This document shows, one piece after another, positions 24,919-33,871 of a stretch of 64,000 nt of DNA. Numbering within the stretch: the first letter of the stretch is position 1; each line of letters begins with the position of its first letter. Position numbers and translations under genes: made by a program. The stretch comes from CAYRNR01 sp964425605 (GTDB lineage Bacteria > Myxococcota_A > UBA796 > UBA9615 > CAYRNR01): assembly GCA_964425605.1 (NCBI GenBank), contig CAYRNR010000003.1, forward strand, positions 62,001 to 126,000, in the 5' to 3' direction. The notes under the pieces are model-generated. The model did no database searches. It was not told the DNA's origin and worked only from the letters and a program-made list of their open reading frames with translations.

Positions 24919-26235
24919 ATGAAGCTCTCTCGCAATCTGGTGATCGCGGCGCTGACCCTCGGACCCCTCGCTCTGTCCGCGGAAGGGGCGCCGCGGTCAC
25001 CAGACGCTTCGATGGACGCCCTCGTGTCCCGCCTCTCCAACCCCGAGTTCGAGCTACGCAACGGCGCCGCGCGCCAGCTGGCCGCGTACGGCGCGTCCGG
25101 CTGCGACGCGGTCGTCGAGGCCTACACCGCAGGTGCGTGCTACCAATACCTGATGGGCAAATGCTTCGAGGCCCTCGACGTCGAGCTCGCGCGCGAGCTG
25201 CTCCCCGGATATCTGCTCTCGGAGCACGACCAGGTGGTGCACTACGCAGCCATGGCGGTGAAGGACCGCGAGCTTGCCGGCCTCGCCGGGGCCCTCTCCG
25301 ACTCCCTCGCGGCCATGGGCCCCGGTCGCGGCTGCTGGGGCCCGGCCCACGCGCTGCGTGTCCTCGCCCCCGGTGAGGAGACGGCCCGCCGGATCCTCGA
25401 GACGGGCCGCCGCGTGGGCGAGGCCCCGGAGGTGGGCTGCTTCGGCGAGATCGACGAGGAGCCCTACCGCGCGTGGCTCACCGCCGAGGAGCGGTTGCAC
25501 TACCTGATCTCACACAAGCTGCGCAGCCTCGACGGCGGGCCCGAGACCCTCAACATCGATCTGGGCCACACCGAGGGGAGCTGGGAGTACTACTGGGACC
25601 GCGACGACGAGGCCTTCTTCATCGCGCAGCGGCAGCGGGTGATCGACACGCTGCGGCCGCGCCTCGAGGAGGGGTCCCCCCTCGCGGCGTTGCTGCTGGG
25701 GCTGGTCCGGGACGACGGCGCCGTATCGGCCCTGCGCCGCCACTACCTCGACACCAGGGAGTTCTACGGCTGGGAGACGTCGTACCCCAACGAGCTCGCC
25801 GACGGGCAGTTCCCCCGCCACCACGCCTTCGAGCAGGCCCTGATCGCCATCACGGGGGTGCCCCTGGCCGAGGCGCTGCCCCTGTCGGAAGAGGCCCACC
25901 GCGCCCTGCTCCAGCGGACCGATCCCGCCGCCCTGTACGTGCTGTCCCGGCTGCGCCCGGAGGAGGCCCGGGTCATCGTGCTCGACCAGTTCCGTATCCG
26001 TGGCAAGCGCCTGGGCCGGTTCCACGCCGCGATCATCATCCACGATCTCGAGATGGTTCCGGTGGGGACCACCGAAGCGGACGCGGAGGCGTGGTTGGGG
26101 CCGCCGGACGGCCGCGAAGGGGGGACTTGGGAGTACGAGACCTCGGGGCTGGTGGCGCCGATGACCCTCGCGCTGCGGTTCGACGAGGGCCGCCTGGCCG
26201 GCACCGATCTGGTGGAGGGGGACCGCTACGACTGA
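24919..26235 (+). CDS. Exported HEAT-repeat protein with C-terminal SmpA/BamE-like segment
   Basis: 438 residues. Signal peptide (KLSRNLVIAALTLGPLALSA). From residue 36 there are helical repeats of HEAT type (LVSRLSNPEFELRNGAARQL, VHYAAMAVKDRELAGLAGAL, SPLAALLLGLVRDDGAVSAL), normally a protein-binding scaffold. Four Cys occur in the first third (SGCDAV, AGACYQYLMGKCF). The last 60 residues, TTEADAEAWLGPPDGREGGT followed by WEYETSG and LALRFDEGRL, resemble the SmpA/OmlA (BamE) fold. This combination suggests a periplasmic adaptor. It ends inside the last 10 bp of the convergent ExbB gene. Confidence 0.65.
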   Translation: MKLSRNLVIAALTLGPLALSAEGAPRSPDASMDALVSRLSNPEFELRNGAARQLAAYGASGCDAVVEAYTAGACYQYLMGKCFEALDVELARELLPGYLLSEHDQVVHYAAMAVKDRELAGLAGALSDSLAAMGPGRGCWGPAHALRVLAPGEETARRILETGRRVGEAPEVGCFGEIDEEPYRAWLTAEERLHYLISHKLRSLDGGPETLNIDLGHTEGSWEYYWDRDDEAFFIAQRQRVIDTLRPRLEEGSPLAALLLGLVRDDGAVSALRRHYLDTREFYGWETSYPNELADGQFPRHHAFEQALIAITGVPLAEALPLSEEAHRALLQRTDPAALYVLSRLRPEEARVIVLDQFRIRGKRLGRFHAAIIIHDLEMVPVGTTEADAEAWLGPPDGREGGTWEYETSGLVAPMTLALRFDEGRLAGTDLVEGDRYD

Positions 26236-26882
26236 CGGACCTTCTCGGCCGCCCTCTTCTCACCCCGCGCCTCCAGCTGGTGCACCAGCTTGACCGAGTA
26301 CACGTCGATGTCGTCGATCATGCGGGTCGTCCCCGACTGCAAGATGGAGTGGAAGATCATGATCGGGATGGCCACGATCAGCCCGAACTCGGTGGTGTAC
26401 ATGGCCACGGAGATGCCCGACGCCAGCAGCGCCTGCTTCTGCTCCGCGGTCACGGCGCTGACGGCCTTGAACGCCTGGATCAGCCCGGAGATGGTGCCCA
26501 GCAACCCCGTCAGCGTCGCCACGTTGGCCCACATGGCCAGCATGGGCGTGCGCCGGGTGACCTGGGGCAGCACCTCCAGCGTGGCCTCGTCCACCGAGTC
26601 GGCGATCTCCTTGGCGCTGCGGTTGGCCCGCACGAGCCCCGCCTTGAGCACCCGGCTCAGCGCGGCGTGTTGCTCGGCATTGCACAGCTTGATCGCCCGA
26701 TCGATGTTGTTGGCCGCCACCAGCTTCTGGATCTGGGCCATGAAGGCCGAGCCGTTGAGGTTGTAGCGGAAGAAGACGAAGAAGACCCTCTCGAGGATGA
26801 TGGCCAGGGCCACCACCCAGACCCCAAGAATGCCGTACATGAACGGCCCTCCCAGGGTGAAGAACTCCACGATATGTCCCAT
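26226..26882 (-). CDS. MotA/TolQ/ExbB proton channel family protein
   Basis: 218 residues from the ATG at 26882; the longer upstream frame is antisense to other genes. TM1 is MYGILGVWVVALAIILERVF, and a cytoplasmic part has NNIDRAIKLCNAEQHAALSR. TM2 and TM3 carry the family signature LAMWANVATLTGLLGTISGL, then MYTTEFGLIVAIPIMIFHSIL, with the Thr residues that line the proton path. ExbB/TolQ proteins pair with ExbD/TolR to energise outer-membrane processes. No ExbD/TolR gene is adjacent; the nearest ExbD-like sequence is the lipoprotein at 12593. It overlaps the convergent HEAT-repeat gene by 10 bp. Confidence 0.9.
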   Translation of the reverse strand: MGHIVEFFTLGGPFMYGILGVWVVALAIILERVFFVFFRYNLNGSAFMAQIQKLVAANNIDRAIKLCNAEQHAALSRVLKAGLVRANRSAKEIADSVDEATLEVLPQVTRRTPMLAMWANVATLTGLLGTISGLIQAFKAVSAVTAEQKQALLASGISVAMYTTEFGLIVAIPIMIFHSILQSGTTRMIDDIDVYSVKLVHQLEARGEKRAAEKVRQS

Positions 26883-26897
26883 GACGCGCGCTCCTAT

Positions 26898-26923
26898 CCC
26901 CGATGGAGGACATCGGGGCTTTT
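26898..26923 (+). terminator. Stem-loop with short T tract between divergent genes
   Basis: CCCCGATG-GAGGA-CATCGGGG forms a perfect 8-bp stem with a 5-base loop and is followed on the plus strand by CTTTT. It lies 16 bp upstream of the ExbB start (minus) and 105 bp before the nitroreductase start (plus). It could stop transcription running into the divergent region, or serve as a palindromic operator for either gene. Confidence 0.4.
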
Positions 26924-27027
26924 CCGGGGCGCTCGGGGGTACAACGCGCCAGCGCTTCGGTTCCTTCCATCGCGAATCCGGCGCGACTCTGGGACAATGG
27001 CCGGCCCAGAACGACCAGGAGGCCCAG

Positions 27028-27969
27028 ATGCCCCAGAACCGACCCGGCGAGACCGGCCGCGGCGACCGCCTCAACACCACCACCGTCGATCCGGATCTCT
27101 GTGTCGGCTGCGGCCGCTGCGTGGCCGAGTGCCCCCGCGACACCCTGGAGCTGATCGACGGCAAGGCCGTGGCCACGGGCGAGAACTCGATGGGGTGCGA
27201 CCACTGCGCCGCGGTGTGCCCGGAGGGCGCCATCGACGTGGGGTTCGTGGACGGCGATTTCACCGCGCTGCGCACCCTGGACGTGGTGGACACGTGGCTT
27301 CCCCACGGCGAGTACCCGACCGAGGAACTGGTGCGGCTGATGCGATCCCGGCGCTCCTGCAGGCAGTTCGAGTCCACGCCGGTCCCCCTCGGCGTGCTGC
27401 AGGATCTGGTTCGGATCGGCATGTCGGCGCCGTCAGGCACCAACAGCCAGCAGTGGGCGTTCACCATCGTGCCCGACCGCGCAGCCCTGGAGACGCTCGG
27501 CGACGGCGTGCTCGGGTTCTTCCGCAAGCTCAACAAGATGGTGGAGAAGCGCGGCGCGCGCCTGGCCTCGCGGTTCATGAAGGGCGATCCCCTCAACACC
27601 TACCGCTCCACCTACTACGAGCGCATCCGCGACGGGATTCGCGAGTACGACGAGCAGGGGACCGATCTGCTGTTCCGCGGCGCCCCCGCCGCGATCATCG
27701 TCGGCTCCGAGCCCGGCGCCTCCACCCCGGTGGAGGACGCCCTGCTCGCCAGCCAGAACATCCTGCTGGCCGCCCACGCCATGGGGTACGGCACCTGCCT
27801 GGTCGGCTTCGCCGTGGCAGCGATGACCAAGAAACCCCGCATCAAGCAGATCGTCGGCATCCCCAGGGACGAGAAAGTCCACGCCGTGATCGTCGTGGGC
27901 AGACCGGCGCACTCGTTCGAGCGGGTGACGCGGCGGGGGGCGGCGACGGTGAGGGTGGCCGGGAGGTAG
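27028..27969 (+). CDS. Ferredoxin-nitroreductase fusion protein
   Basis: 313 residues from the ATG at 27028, preceded by AGGAGG. Residues 21-70 are a 2x[4Fe-4S] ferredoxin module: first cluster CVGCGRCVAECP (Cys25/28/31/35). The second, GENSMGCDHCAAVCP, has Cys57/60/64 but Ser54 where the first Cys is expected. From residue 95 it is an FMN nitroreductase: RRSCRQFESTPVP, SAPSGTNSQQWAF and a glycine-rich C-terminal MGYGTCLVGFA. Family members reduce nitro compounds, quinones or flavins, with the ferredoxin part passing electrons to FMN. It is cytoplasmic. It ends 6 bp before the convergent aminotransferase gene, and the electron donor is not in the window. Confidence 0.88.
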   Translation: MPQNRPGETGRGDRLNTTTVDPDLCVGCGRCVAECPRDTLELIDGKAVATGENSMGCDHCAAVCPEGAIDVGFVDGDFTALRTLDVVDTWLPHGEYPTEELVRLMRSRRSCRQFESTPVPLGVLQDLVRIGMSAPSGTNSQQWAFTIVPDRAALETLGDGVLGFFRKLNKMVEKRGARLASRFMKGDPLNTYRSTYYERIRDGIREYDEQGTDLLFRGAPAAIIVGSEPGASTPVEDALLASQNILLAAHAMGYGTCLVGFAVAAMTKKPRIKQIVGIPRDEKVHAVIVVGRPAHSFERVTRRGAATVRVAGR

Positions 27970-27975
27970 CGGCCG

Positions 27976-29151
27976 CTACTGCTTCATCGCCGCGATCTGT
28001 CCCATCGCCTCCACGGCCGCGTCCGCGTCCTCGAAGGTGTTCATCGGGCCGATGCTGAGGCGGACGGTGCCGCGGGGGGCGGTTCCGAGCTGCTCGTGGA
28101 TCAGCGGCGCGCAGTGCAGCCCGGTGCGGCAGGCGATGTTGTAGTCGCCGTCGAGGATGGTGCCCACATCCGCGGCGTCCCAGCCCTCCACGGTGGCGCT
28201 GAGCACGGGCAGGCGGTGCTCGAGCTGCGTGGTGCCGTGGAGCGTCACGCCCTTGATCTCCTGCAGGCCGGTCTGCATGCGGGTGAAGATGGCCATCTCG
28301 TGGCGGTAGATGTCCTCCATGTTCCGCTTGGCGATGTACTCCTGGGCCAGGTGCAGGGCCACCACGCCGAACACGTTGGCGGTGCCGATCTCGAGGCGGT
28401 AGGGGTACTCCTCGAGCTGGTAGGGGTAGGCGGACTTCACGCCGGTGCCGCCCGCGCGCGTGTGCTTCACCTCGACGCCCTCGGCCACGTACAGCCCGCC
28501 GATCCCGGTGGGACCGAGCAGGGACTTGTGGCCGGTGAAGGCCAGCGCCGAGATGTTCATCTCGTCCATGCGGACGGGCACCACGCCGGCGGTCTGGGCC
28601 GTATCCAGCACCAGGTGGATCTCGTGCTCGCGGCAGATGGCGCCGATCTCCACGGCCGGCTGGATGGCGCCGATGACGTTGGAGCCGTGGTTCATCACGA
28701 CCATGGAGGTGTTGGGGCGGATGCGCGCCTTGATCTCGCCGGGATCGACGCGGCCGTCCGAGCCCACGGGGACGTACTCCACGTCGATCACACCGTCGCG
28801 CTTGAGGTGGTTCAGCGGACGGATGGTGGAGTTGTGCTCCACCGTGGTCGAGATCACGTGATCGCCTTGCTTGGCCATGCCGAAGATCAGGATGTTCAGC
28901 GCGTCCGAGGCGTTGTAGGCGAAGCACAGGCGGTGGAAGTCGGTGCCGCCGAAGAAGGCGGTGAGCTCCTTGCGGGTCAGCTCGATCAGATCCCCTCCGA
29001 CCAGGCACAGGTCATACCCCGATCGCCCGGGGTTCACGCCGTACTTCTTGTACAGATCCAGCGCGCCGTCGAGCACCTGGCGCGGCTTGGGATACACCGT
29101 GGCGGCGTTGTCCAGATAGATGATGCCTTCGGTCTCGAATTGGGGATCCAT
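27976..29151 (-). CDS. Aminotransferase class V / cysteine desulfurase-like enzyme
   Basis: 391 residues. PLP-dependent enzyme with IYLDNAATVYPKP at the N-terminus, VNPGRSGYDL, EHNSTIRP (His106), LDTAQTAG, FTGHKSLLGPTG (PLP Lys209) and ACRTGLHCAP (Cys341, with Cys347). These are the marks of the cysteine desulfurase subfamily in which the catalytic Cys lies in CRTG-x-HCAP. It would release sulfur from cysteine as a persulfide for Fe-S clusters or other sulfur carriers. No IscU/SufE-type partner is adjacent, so its acceptor is unclear. Upstream, 51 bp away on the same strand, is the porin-like gene. Confidence 0.9.
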   Translation of the reverse strand: MDPQFETEGIIYLDNAATVYPKPRQVLDGALDLYKKYGVNPGRSGYDLCLVGGDLIELTRKELTAFFGGTDFHRLCFAYNASDALNILIFGMAKQGDHVISTTVEHNSTIRPLNHLKRDGVIDVEYVPVGSDGRVDPGEIKARIRPNTSMVVMNHGSNVIGAIQPAVEIGAICREHEIHLVLDTAQTAGVVPVRMDEMNISALAFTGHKSLLGPTGIGGLYVAEGVEVKHTRAGGTGVKSAYPYQLEEYPYRLEIGTANVFGVVALHLAQEYIAKRNMEDIYRHEMAIFTRMQTGLQEIKGVTLHGTTQLEHRLPVLSATVEGWDAADVGTILDGDYNIACRTGLHCAPLIHEQLGTAPRGTVRLSIGPMNTFEDADAAVEAMGQIAAMKQ

Positions 29152-29202
29152 GAGCGTCCTCCGGGGAATGGGCGGACGCAGTATAGGCGGGTGTGTCGGC
29201 GA

Positions 29203-30339
29203 CTAAAAGCGCACCTGCATGCGTACGATGAATCCGTGGGCCCACTCGAGCTCCGTGATGCGGTCCTCGCCGGCGTACAGGATGGACACGCGGACCGAGT
29301 CGGGGCGCTCGTCGCGGTAGGCGGGGTACAGGTTCGCGCCGCCCTCGAGCCACAGGGTGTGCCGCGGGTCGAAGGACTGGTCGAGCACGGCCCAGCCGAC
29401 CCGGGCCACCGGCTCGAGCCCCACGGGGGTGTTGAAGCCCACCTGCCCGTACGCGCCCGTGGCGGTGATCGGCCGGTTGGTCAGGGTGTCCACCTGGCGG
29501 CGGAACAGGCCCTCGGCGACGAAGATGAAGCCGCCCGCGGCCATGCGCAGCGATACGCTGGCCCGTAGATCCTGGACCATGACGTCGGCGTGGCCCGCCG
29601 AGTCGTACGAGGAGTACGGGTTGTAGACCAGCCCCGCGCCGATCCCCAGCCGGAAGGAGCGGTCTCGCTCGAGATCGGATTCGGCGAAGCCGAACGCCCC
29701 CAGGGGCTGCAGGTCGATGCGGCCCGTGAGCAGGATGCCCTTGACGTTGCCGGTGCCCGCGCCGAGGTTCGTGCCGTTGAACACGCCCAGGGAGGCCAGG
29801 AAGCGCTCCTGGCCCAGATCGAACTCCACCAGCCCGCCCAGGTCCGTGCCCTTGAGGAACGCCTCGTTGGCCCCCGACCGGGTGGGGAACATCAGGGACA
29901 TGTAGTGGCTCTGGGACTGGGACGTGAACGGGATGCGCATGCGCCCGAGGCGCAGGTGGATCTGGTCGATGGGCGCCCAGGTGATCGTCGTCTCCTCGAC
30001 GATGTTGGACAGGGCGCTGGCCACGGACGTGGTGGTGGTGTCCACGTCGCCGTCGTTGTCCACGTCCACCAGCTCCACCGAGGTCAGCGCCGAGACCAGG
30101 TCCGAGCCGATGACCAGGTCGATCTTGAACTGCCAGTGATCCACGGGCCGGCCCACGAAGATCAGCCCGGCCTGGCTGCTGCCCAGCCCCACGTCCCAGC
30201 GGTCCACGGGCTGGGCGCTGGGGCGCAGGGTCAGCTGGAAGGCTGGAGAGACGTAACCGCCCACGCGGAACCGCGACGCCGCCTCCGCCGGGGCGCAGGC
30301 GAGCAGGACCAGGACCAGCGCGAGGAGCCCGAGTCTCAT
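29203..30339 (-). CDS. Phosphate-selective-porin-like outer-membrane protein
   Basis: 378 residues. Signal peptide RLGLLALVLVLLACAPAEAA. The mature part begins FRVGGYVSPAFQLTL and contains QIHLRLGRMRIPFTSQSQSH, the marker of OprO/OprP-like porins (G-x-x-x-x-PFG/T near a strand), followed by paired strands to a C-terminal Phe (VRMQVRF), the outer-membrane assembly signal. It is expected to form a 16-strand barrel; the solute is unknown. Its ATG overlaps the stop of the upstream lipoprotein (ATGA, 30336-30339), so they are translationally coupled. Confidence 0.78.
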   Translation of the reverse strand: MRLGLLALVLVLLACAPAEAASRFRVGGYVSPAFQLTLRPSAQPVDRWDVGLGSSQAGLIFVGRPVDHWQFKIDLVIGSDLVSALTSVELVDVDNDGDVDTTTTSVASALSNIVEETTITWAPIDQIHLRLGRMRIPFTSQSQSHYMSLMFPTRSGANEAFLKGTDLGGLVEFDLGQERFLASLGVFNGTNLGAGTGNVKGILLTGRIDLQPLGAFGFAESDLERDRSFRLGIGAGLVYNPYSSYDSAGHADVMVQDLRASVSLRMAAGGFIFVAEGLFRRQVDTLTNRPITATGAYGQVGFNTPVGLEPVARVGWAVLDQSFDPRHTLWLEGGANLYPAYRDERPDSVRVSILYAGEDRITELEWAHGFIVRMQVRF

Positions 30340-31577
30340 GGCACGGACACCCCCACGGGGGCGAAGGCCACGGACGTCATGTCCTCCGTGGGTCCGGAGT
30401 AGCCGGGACCCGCCACGAGCCAGCCCGTGCTGCCCTCGGTGTACACGTCCAGCGGGTGCGAGCTGAGCAGGGGATGGCTGGACAGGGCGGAGCGCACGTC
30501 GCTCCAGGTGCGGTCGCTGCTGGGATCGGAGCGCTCGTCGAGGACCTCGATGGTCCCGCCGAGGTTGCCGTTGGCGTCCTGCGCGGCGGAGAAGGTCTTG
30601 GTCGAGCCGAGGCTGCCGTTGTCGTCGAGCCGGGCCACCACGGGTGCGCCGCCCTCGGTACCGGTGACCCACAGCTCGCCGTCCCACAGCAGTATCCCCA
30701 CGGGATCGAACCCGTCGATGCCCTTGAGACCGCCGCTGTTGTCGGTGAGTATCAGCAGCCGTCCATCGTCGGTCAGGCCCGCGACCAGGCCGGCGTCCGA
30801 CACCTGCAGGAATCCCTGGATGGAGTACGGCTCCACGTCGGCGCCCAGGTCCACGGGGATGGTCGAGACGATCTCCCCGTCGCGGTCCAGCGCCAGCGCC
30901 TCGGAGACCCTCACCTCGTTGCGCAGATAGGACATGACGATGTAGCCCTGGCGCAGCCGCGTGCTCCCGCCGGTCCCCACGACGATCATCTCGCTGGCGC
31001 CGTCGGGGTCGTAGCTGATGTAGGACGTGTACTGGTCCTGATCCAGGTCGATGACCACGATGTAGGGATGCGCGTCGCTGCGAGCACGGACCATGGCCAG
31101 CATGGTCGTGCGCGAGGGGGTCTCCTCCACCCACGGCACCGCCGCGATCACGTCGAGCTCCGCCTCGGAGACCAGGTCGTAGCCGACGATCTGCTGGCAC
31201 ATGCCGGTGTCGCCCGACACCTTGCCCAGGGCCAGGCCCGACCACCACCAGGCCCGATCTTGAGCCCGCCCCACGAAGCCGTGGAGGATCTCGGAGGGAT
31301 CCTCCCCCTTGTGCATCTCGCACCCGCCGGACCAGCCGCCGAGGTGATGGCCCACGTACACCGTGGAGCCCATCCAGGAGGGTTTGCCGTGCAGCACGTA
31401 CACGTTGCCGTCGCGATCGGTCATGGGCGGGAGGATGCGCATGGGCGTCTCGCCGTCGAGCTGGCCGAAGTAGCGGAAGGTGCCCCACTCGCCGGGCGCG
31501 AGCATCTCGCCGCAGCCCAGGAGCCCGATCACCAGCGCGAACGGGGCGAGCGTGTGGACGGGGCGCAGGTGTCGCAT
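30336..31577 (-). CDS. Lipoprotein, propeller-like, unknown function
   Basis: 413 residues from the ATG at 31577; an in-frame start at 31655 would overlap the upstream gene. Signal peptide with lipobox GLLGC (Cys22). The body has repeated short beta segments with aromatic and Asp turns (DRDGNVYVLHGKPSWMG, YIVVIDLDQDQYTSYISYDP, VGILLWDGELWVTGTEGG), suggesting a beta-propeller. Two Cys in GGCEMHKG and TGMCQQIV could pair. No poly-Asp linker. It is co-transcribed with the porin gene (4-bp overlap) and with the large lipoprotein upstream (28-bp gap). It may be a periplasmic partner of the porin (inference). Confidence 0.6.
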   Translation of the reverse strand: MRHLRPVHTLAPFALVIGLLGCGEMLAPGEWGTFRYFGQLDGETPMRILPPMTDRDGNVYVLHGKPSWMGSTVYVGHHLGGWSGGCEMHKGEDPSEILHGFVGRAQDRAWWWSGLALGKVSGDTGMCQQIVGYDLVSEAELDVIAAVPWVEETPSRTTMLAMVRARSDAHPYIVVIDLDQDQYTSYISYDPDGASEMIVVGTGGSTRLRQGYIVMSYLRNEVRVSEALALDRDGEIVSTIPVDLGADVEPYSIQGFLQVSDAGLVAGLTDDGRLLILTDNSGGLKGIDGFDPVGILLWDGELWVTGTEGGAPVVARLDDNGSLGSTKTFSAAQDANGNLGGTIEVLDERSDPSSDRTWSDVRSALSSHPLLSSHPLDVYTEGSTGWLVAGPGYSGPTEDMTSVAFAPVGVSVP

Positions 31578-31605
31578 TCGCGGGATCCTACACGAGCGTG
31601 GGTTG

Positions 31606-33792
31606 TCAGTGGTGCTGGGTGTAGGTCTGGACGTAGTACGCGCCCTCGCCGCCATCCTCGGTCTCGTAGTGCTCCACGTACACGTAGGGTGTGACGGTGT
31701 ACGCGTAGGTGGCGTACTCGTCCTCGGGGGTGTCCGGGTTGTCCTGCAGCGTCGGGATGGACCCGGCGAAGGTCGCCTGGGTGCCGGTCTTGAGGGAGTA
31801 GCCCTCGCCCCAGCCCATGCTCGCGCCGCCGCCGATCTTGATACCGGCCACCGAGATATTGGCCGAGGCGCCCATCTCGATGCTCATGGTCGTGTCGTTG
31901 CACTCGGACGTCTCCACGCCCATCCACCACACGGTCTCGCCCACGTCGGACACGGTGTAGTGCCCCGGCGACGGGAACATGTTGTCCGCGTCGGGGATGG
32001 CGGAGCCGTCGAGCCGCTCGGGCGCGGTGGGGTAGGTGTCCACGGTGCCCACGGCGTAGGGCACGTCGATGATGGGCAGGCCGCCCAGGGCCTCGGCCAG
32101 GGCGTTGTAGCGCCGCGACGACCACAGCGAGACGCTGCCGCCGGTGGGCACGACCAGCGCGAACTGCTCGCCGTTGCCGCCGACGTGGTTGGACGGATCG
32201 TCCACCTCGTACACGTAGCCGTCGAAGCAGCCCCACGAGAGCACGACGCCGGCGTAGTACGGGCCGTAGGTCTCGGGGTACGCGCGCATGCAGTACCGGG
32301 CGCCCACGAACATGGCGCTGGTGTTGGTCACCGTCTGGCTGACGTGCCACGAGACGCTCTCGCTGACCTCGGCCTTGAAGATGTCGAAGAAGCTGGCACC
32401 CACGCCCACGTCCACGTGCAGGCCCAGGGACACGGTGTCCGAGAAGGACTCGCTGGTGGAGCTGACGTCGCCGTACATCACCGAACTGGGGAATCCCGCG
32501 GCGTGGTCGGCGTGGTACGGCGGCATGATCAGGATGTTCACCGGCACCACCGCGCCCTGGCACGGCGTCGGGCCCTGGACCAGCTTCGCGCGCGGCGCGT
32601 CGCCGTCGTGGTCGGCCATGGTCACGCACACGGGCTCCACGGTCACGTCCAGCTGGTGGTTGAACCGCTGCTGGAAGCTCAATCCGCTGGCCCGCATCAT
32701 GATCAGCAGGCCGCTCTCGGCCACCACGGACACCTCGGCCGTGCCGTCGCCGTCGGTGTCGGCCGCGGCCACGTCGATGATGTCGGCGTAGCCGTCGAAC
32801 TCGTGCCCGAACGACGGCGCGAACTCGCCGGTCTCGCCGTCGTCGGTGGCCGAGTACACGGCCAGCCCGTCGTCGAACCAGCCCCACCAGCCGCCGTCCA
32901 GCGACGCGATCACCTCTGCGTAACGATCCCCGTCCAGGTCCGCCGAGGCGACCCGCATGTGGTCGCCGTCCACGCTGATGCTCCACGACGGCACCTGGCC
33001 CGAGTACTCGGCGTCGAGGTTCGTCGCGTGCAAGTAGCGGTACCCGTCGTAGTCCAGCAGGACGATGGGCTCCTCCACCGCGTCGCCGTCGATGTCCCCC
33101 ACGGTCACATCCACCTGCTCGATGGCGTTGTCGTCGAACCCCCAGTAGGTGCACGAGAAGGGGTTGACGTCGCACACGGCCATCTCGACGCCGTCGTCGA
33201 TGGCCACCACCTCGTCCAGGCCGTCGCCGTCGGTGTCCCCCACGGCCACGGCCACGGGGTAGAAGTCGAGGCCTTCCCAGTTGACGTTCTGGCCCTGCAC
33301 CAGGGCCACGCCCTTGCGGCTGGGGGAGATGGCCGCGTAGACCTCCGGGCGGTTGCCGTTGAGGTTGCCGCCAGCGAGGTCGCGGATCTGGTCGGAGCCG
33401 ATGCCCCAGGAGTGGTCGTACTCCATGGAGTAGGAGCCGGGCTGGTAGCCGTCGATGTAGAAGGACCCCTCGTACGCCGACGAGTCGGCCACCGCCACCT
33501 CGTTCTCCTGGAAGAAGGTCAACGACTGGCCGATGGGCGGGTTGGACTCGTCCAGGCCCTCGCTGCAGCGGTCCACCTGGCAGATGCTGTCGAGGCACAC
33601 CTCGCCGGACAGGCAGTCGTCCTGGGTCTCACACGAGATGTCCTCGGAGCCCCACGCCTCCGAGCCCGGACCGTCGTAGTCCGGCGGGATGTTGTTCGTG
33701 GGCGGGTCCGGCGGACACCCCATGAACAGAAGGAACGTTGCCGCGACGATGATCCAGGCTTGAATGCGCACGAGTCCCTGCCTCCGAGCCAT
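31606..33792 (-). CDS. Large lipoprotein: Cys knot, FG-GAP propeller and beta-pore-like C-terminal region
   Basis: 728 residues from the ATG at 33792 (GAAGGAGCACTC upstream). Lipobox LLFMGC (Cys26). Residues 54-77 have a six-Cys module of the type CETQDDCLSGEVCLDSICQV. Residues about 150-405 contain five FG-GAP/VCBS-like turns (DTDGDGLDEVVAID, DIDGDAVEEPIVLL, DLDGDRYAEVIASL, DTDGDGTAEVSVVA, DHDGDAPRAKLVQ), expected to form a calcium-binding propeller. Residues 443-492 are an alternating Ser/Thr and hydrophobic stretch (SSTSESFSDTVSLGLHVDVG), with a second at 635-682 (MSIEMGASANISVAGIKIGG). It heads an operon with the two genes downstream. Function is unknown. Confidence 0.68.
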   Translation of the reverse strand: MARRQGLVRIQAWIIVAATFLLFMGCPPDPPTNNIPPDYDGPGSEAWGSEDISCETQDDCLSGEVCLDSICQVDRCSEGLDESNPPIGQSLTFFQENEVAVADSSAYEGSFYIDGYQPGSYSMEYDHSWGIGSDQIRDLAGGNLNGNRPEVYAAISPSRKGVALVQGQNVNWEGLDFYPVAVAVGDTDGDGLDEVVAIDDGVEMAVCDVNPFSCTYWGFDDNAIEQVDVTVGDIDGDAVEEPIVLLDYDGYRYLHATNLDAEYSGQVPSWSISVDGDHMRVASADLDGDRYAEVIASLDGGWWGWFDDGLAVYSATDDGETGEFAPSFGHEFDGYADIIDVAAADTDGDGTAEVSVVAESGLLIMMRASGLSFQQRFNHQLDVTVEPVCVTMADHDGDAPRAKLVQGPTPCQGAVVPVNILIMPPYHADHAAGFPSSVMYGDVSSTSESFSDTVSLGLHVDVGVGASFFDIFKAEVSESVSWHVSQTVTNTSAMFVGARYCMRAYPETYGPYYAGVVLSWGCFDGYVYEVDDPSNHVGGNGEQFALVVPTGGSVSLWSSRRYNALAEALGGLPIIDVPYAVGTVDTYPTAPERLDGSAIPDADNMFPSPGHYTVSDVGETVWWMGVETSECNDTTMSIEMGASANISVAGIKIGGGASMGWGEGYSLKTGTQATFAGSIPTLQDNPDTPEDEYATYAYTVTPYVYVEHYETEDGGEGAYYVQTYTQHH

Positions 33793-33871
33793 GAGTGCTC
33801 CTTCTATATACACGGCGCGCCCCCCCGCGAGGAAGGGTCAATACCGACGCGCTTGGTGAACGATCGGCTAC

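Noticed and set aside
26883..27599. N-terminal extension of the ExbB/TolQ protein
   Set aside because: Antisense to the ferredoxin-nitroreductase gene, and TM1 begins just after the ATG at 26882.
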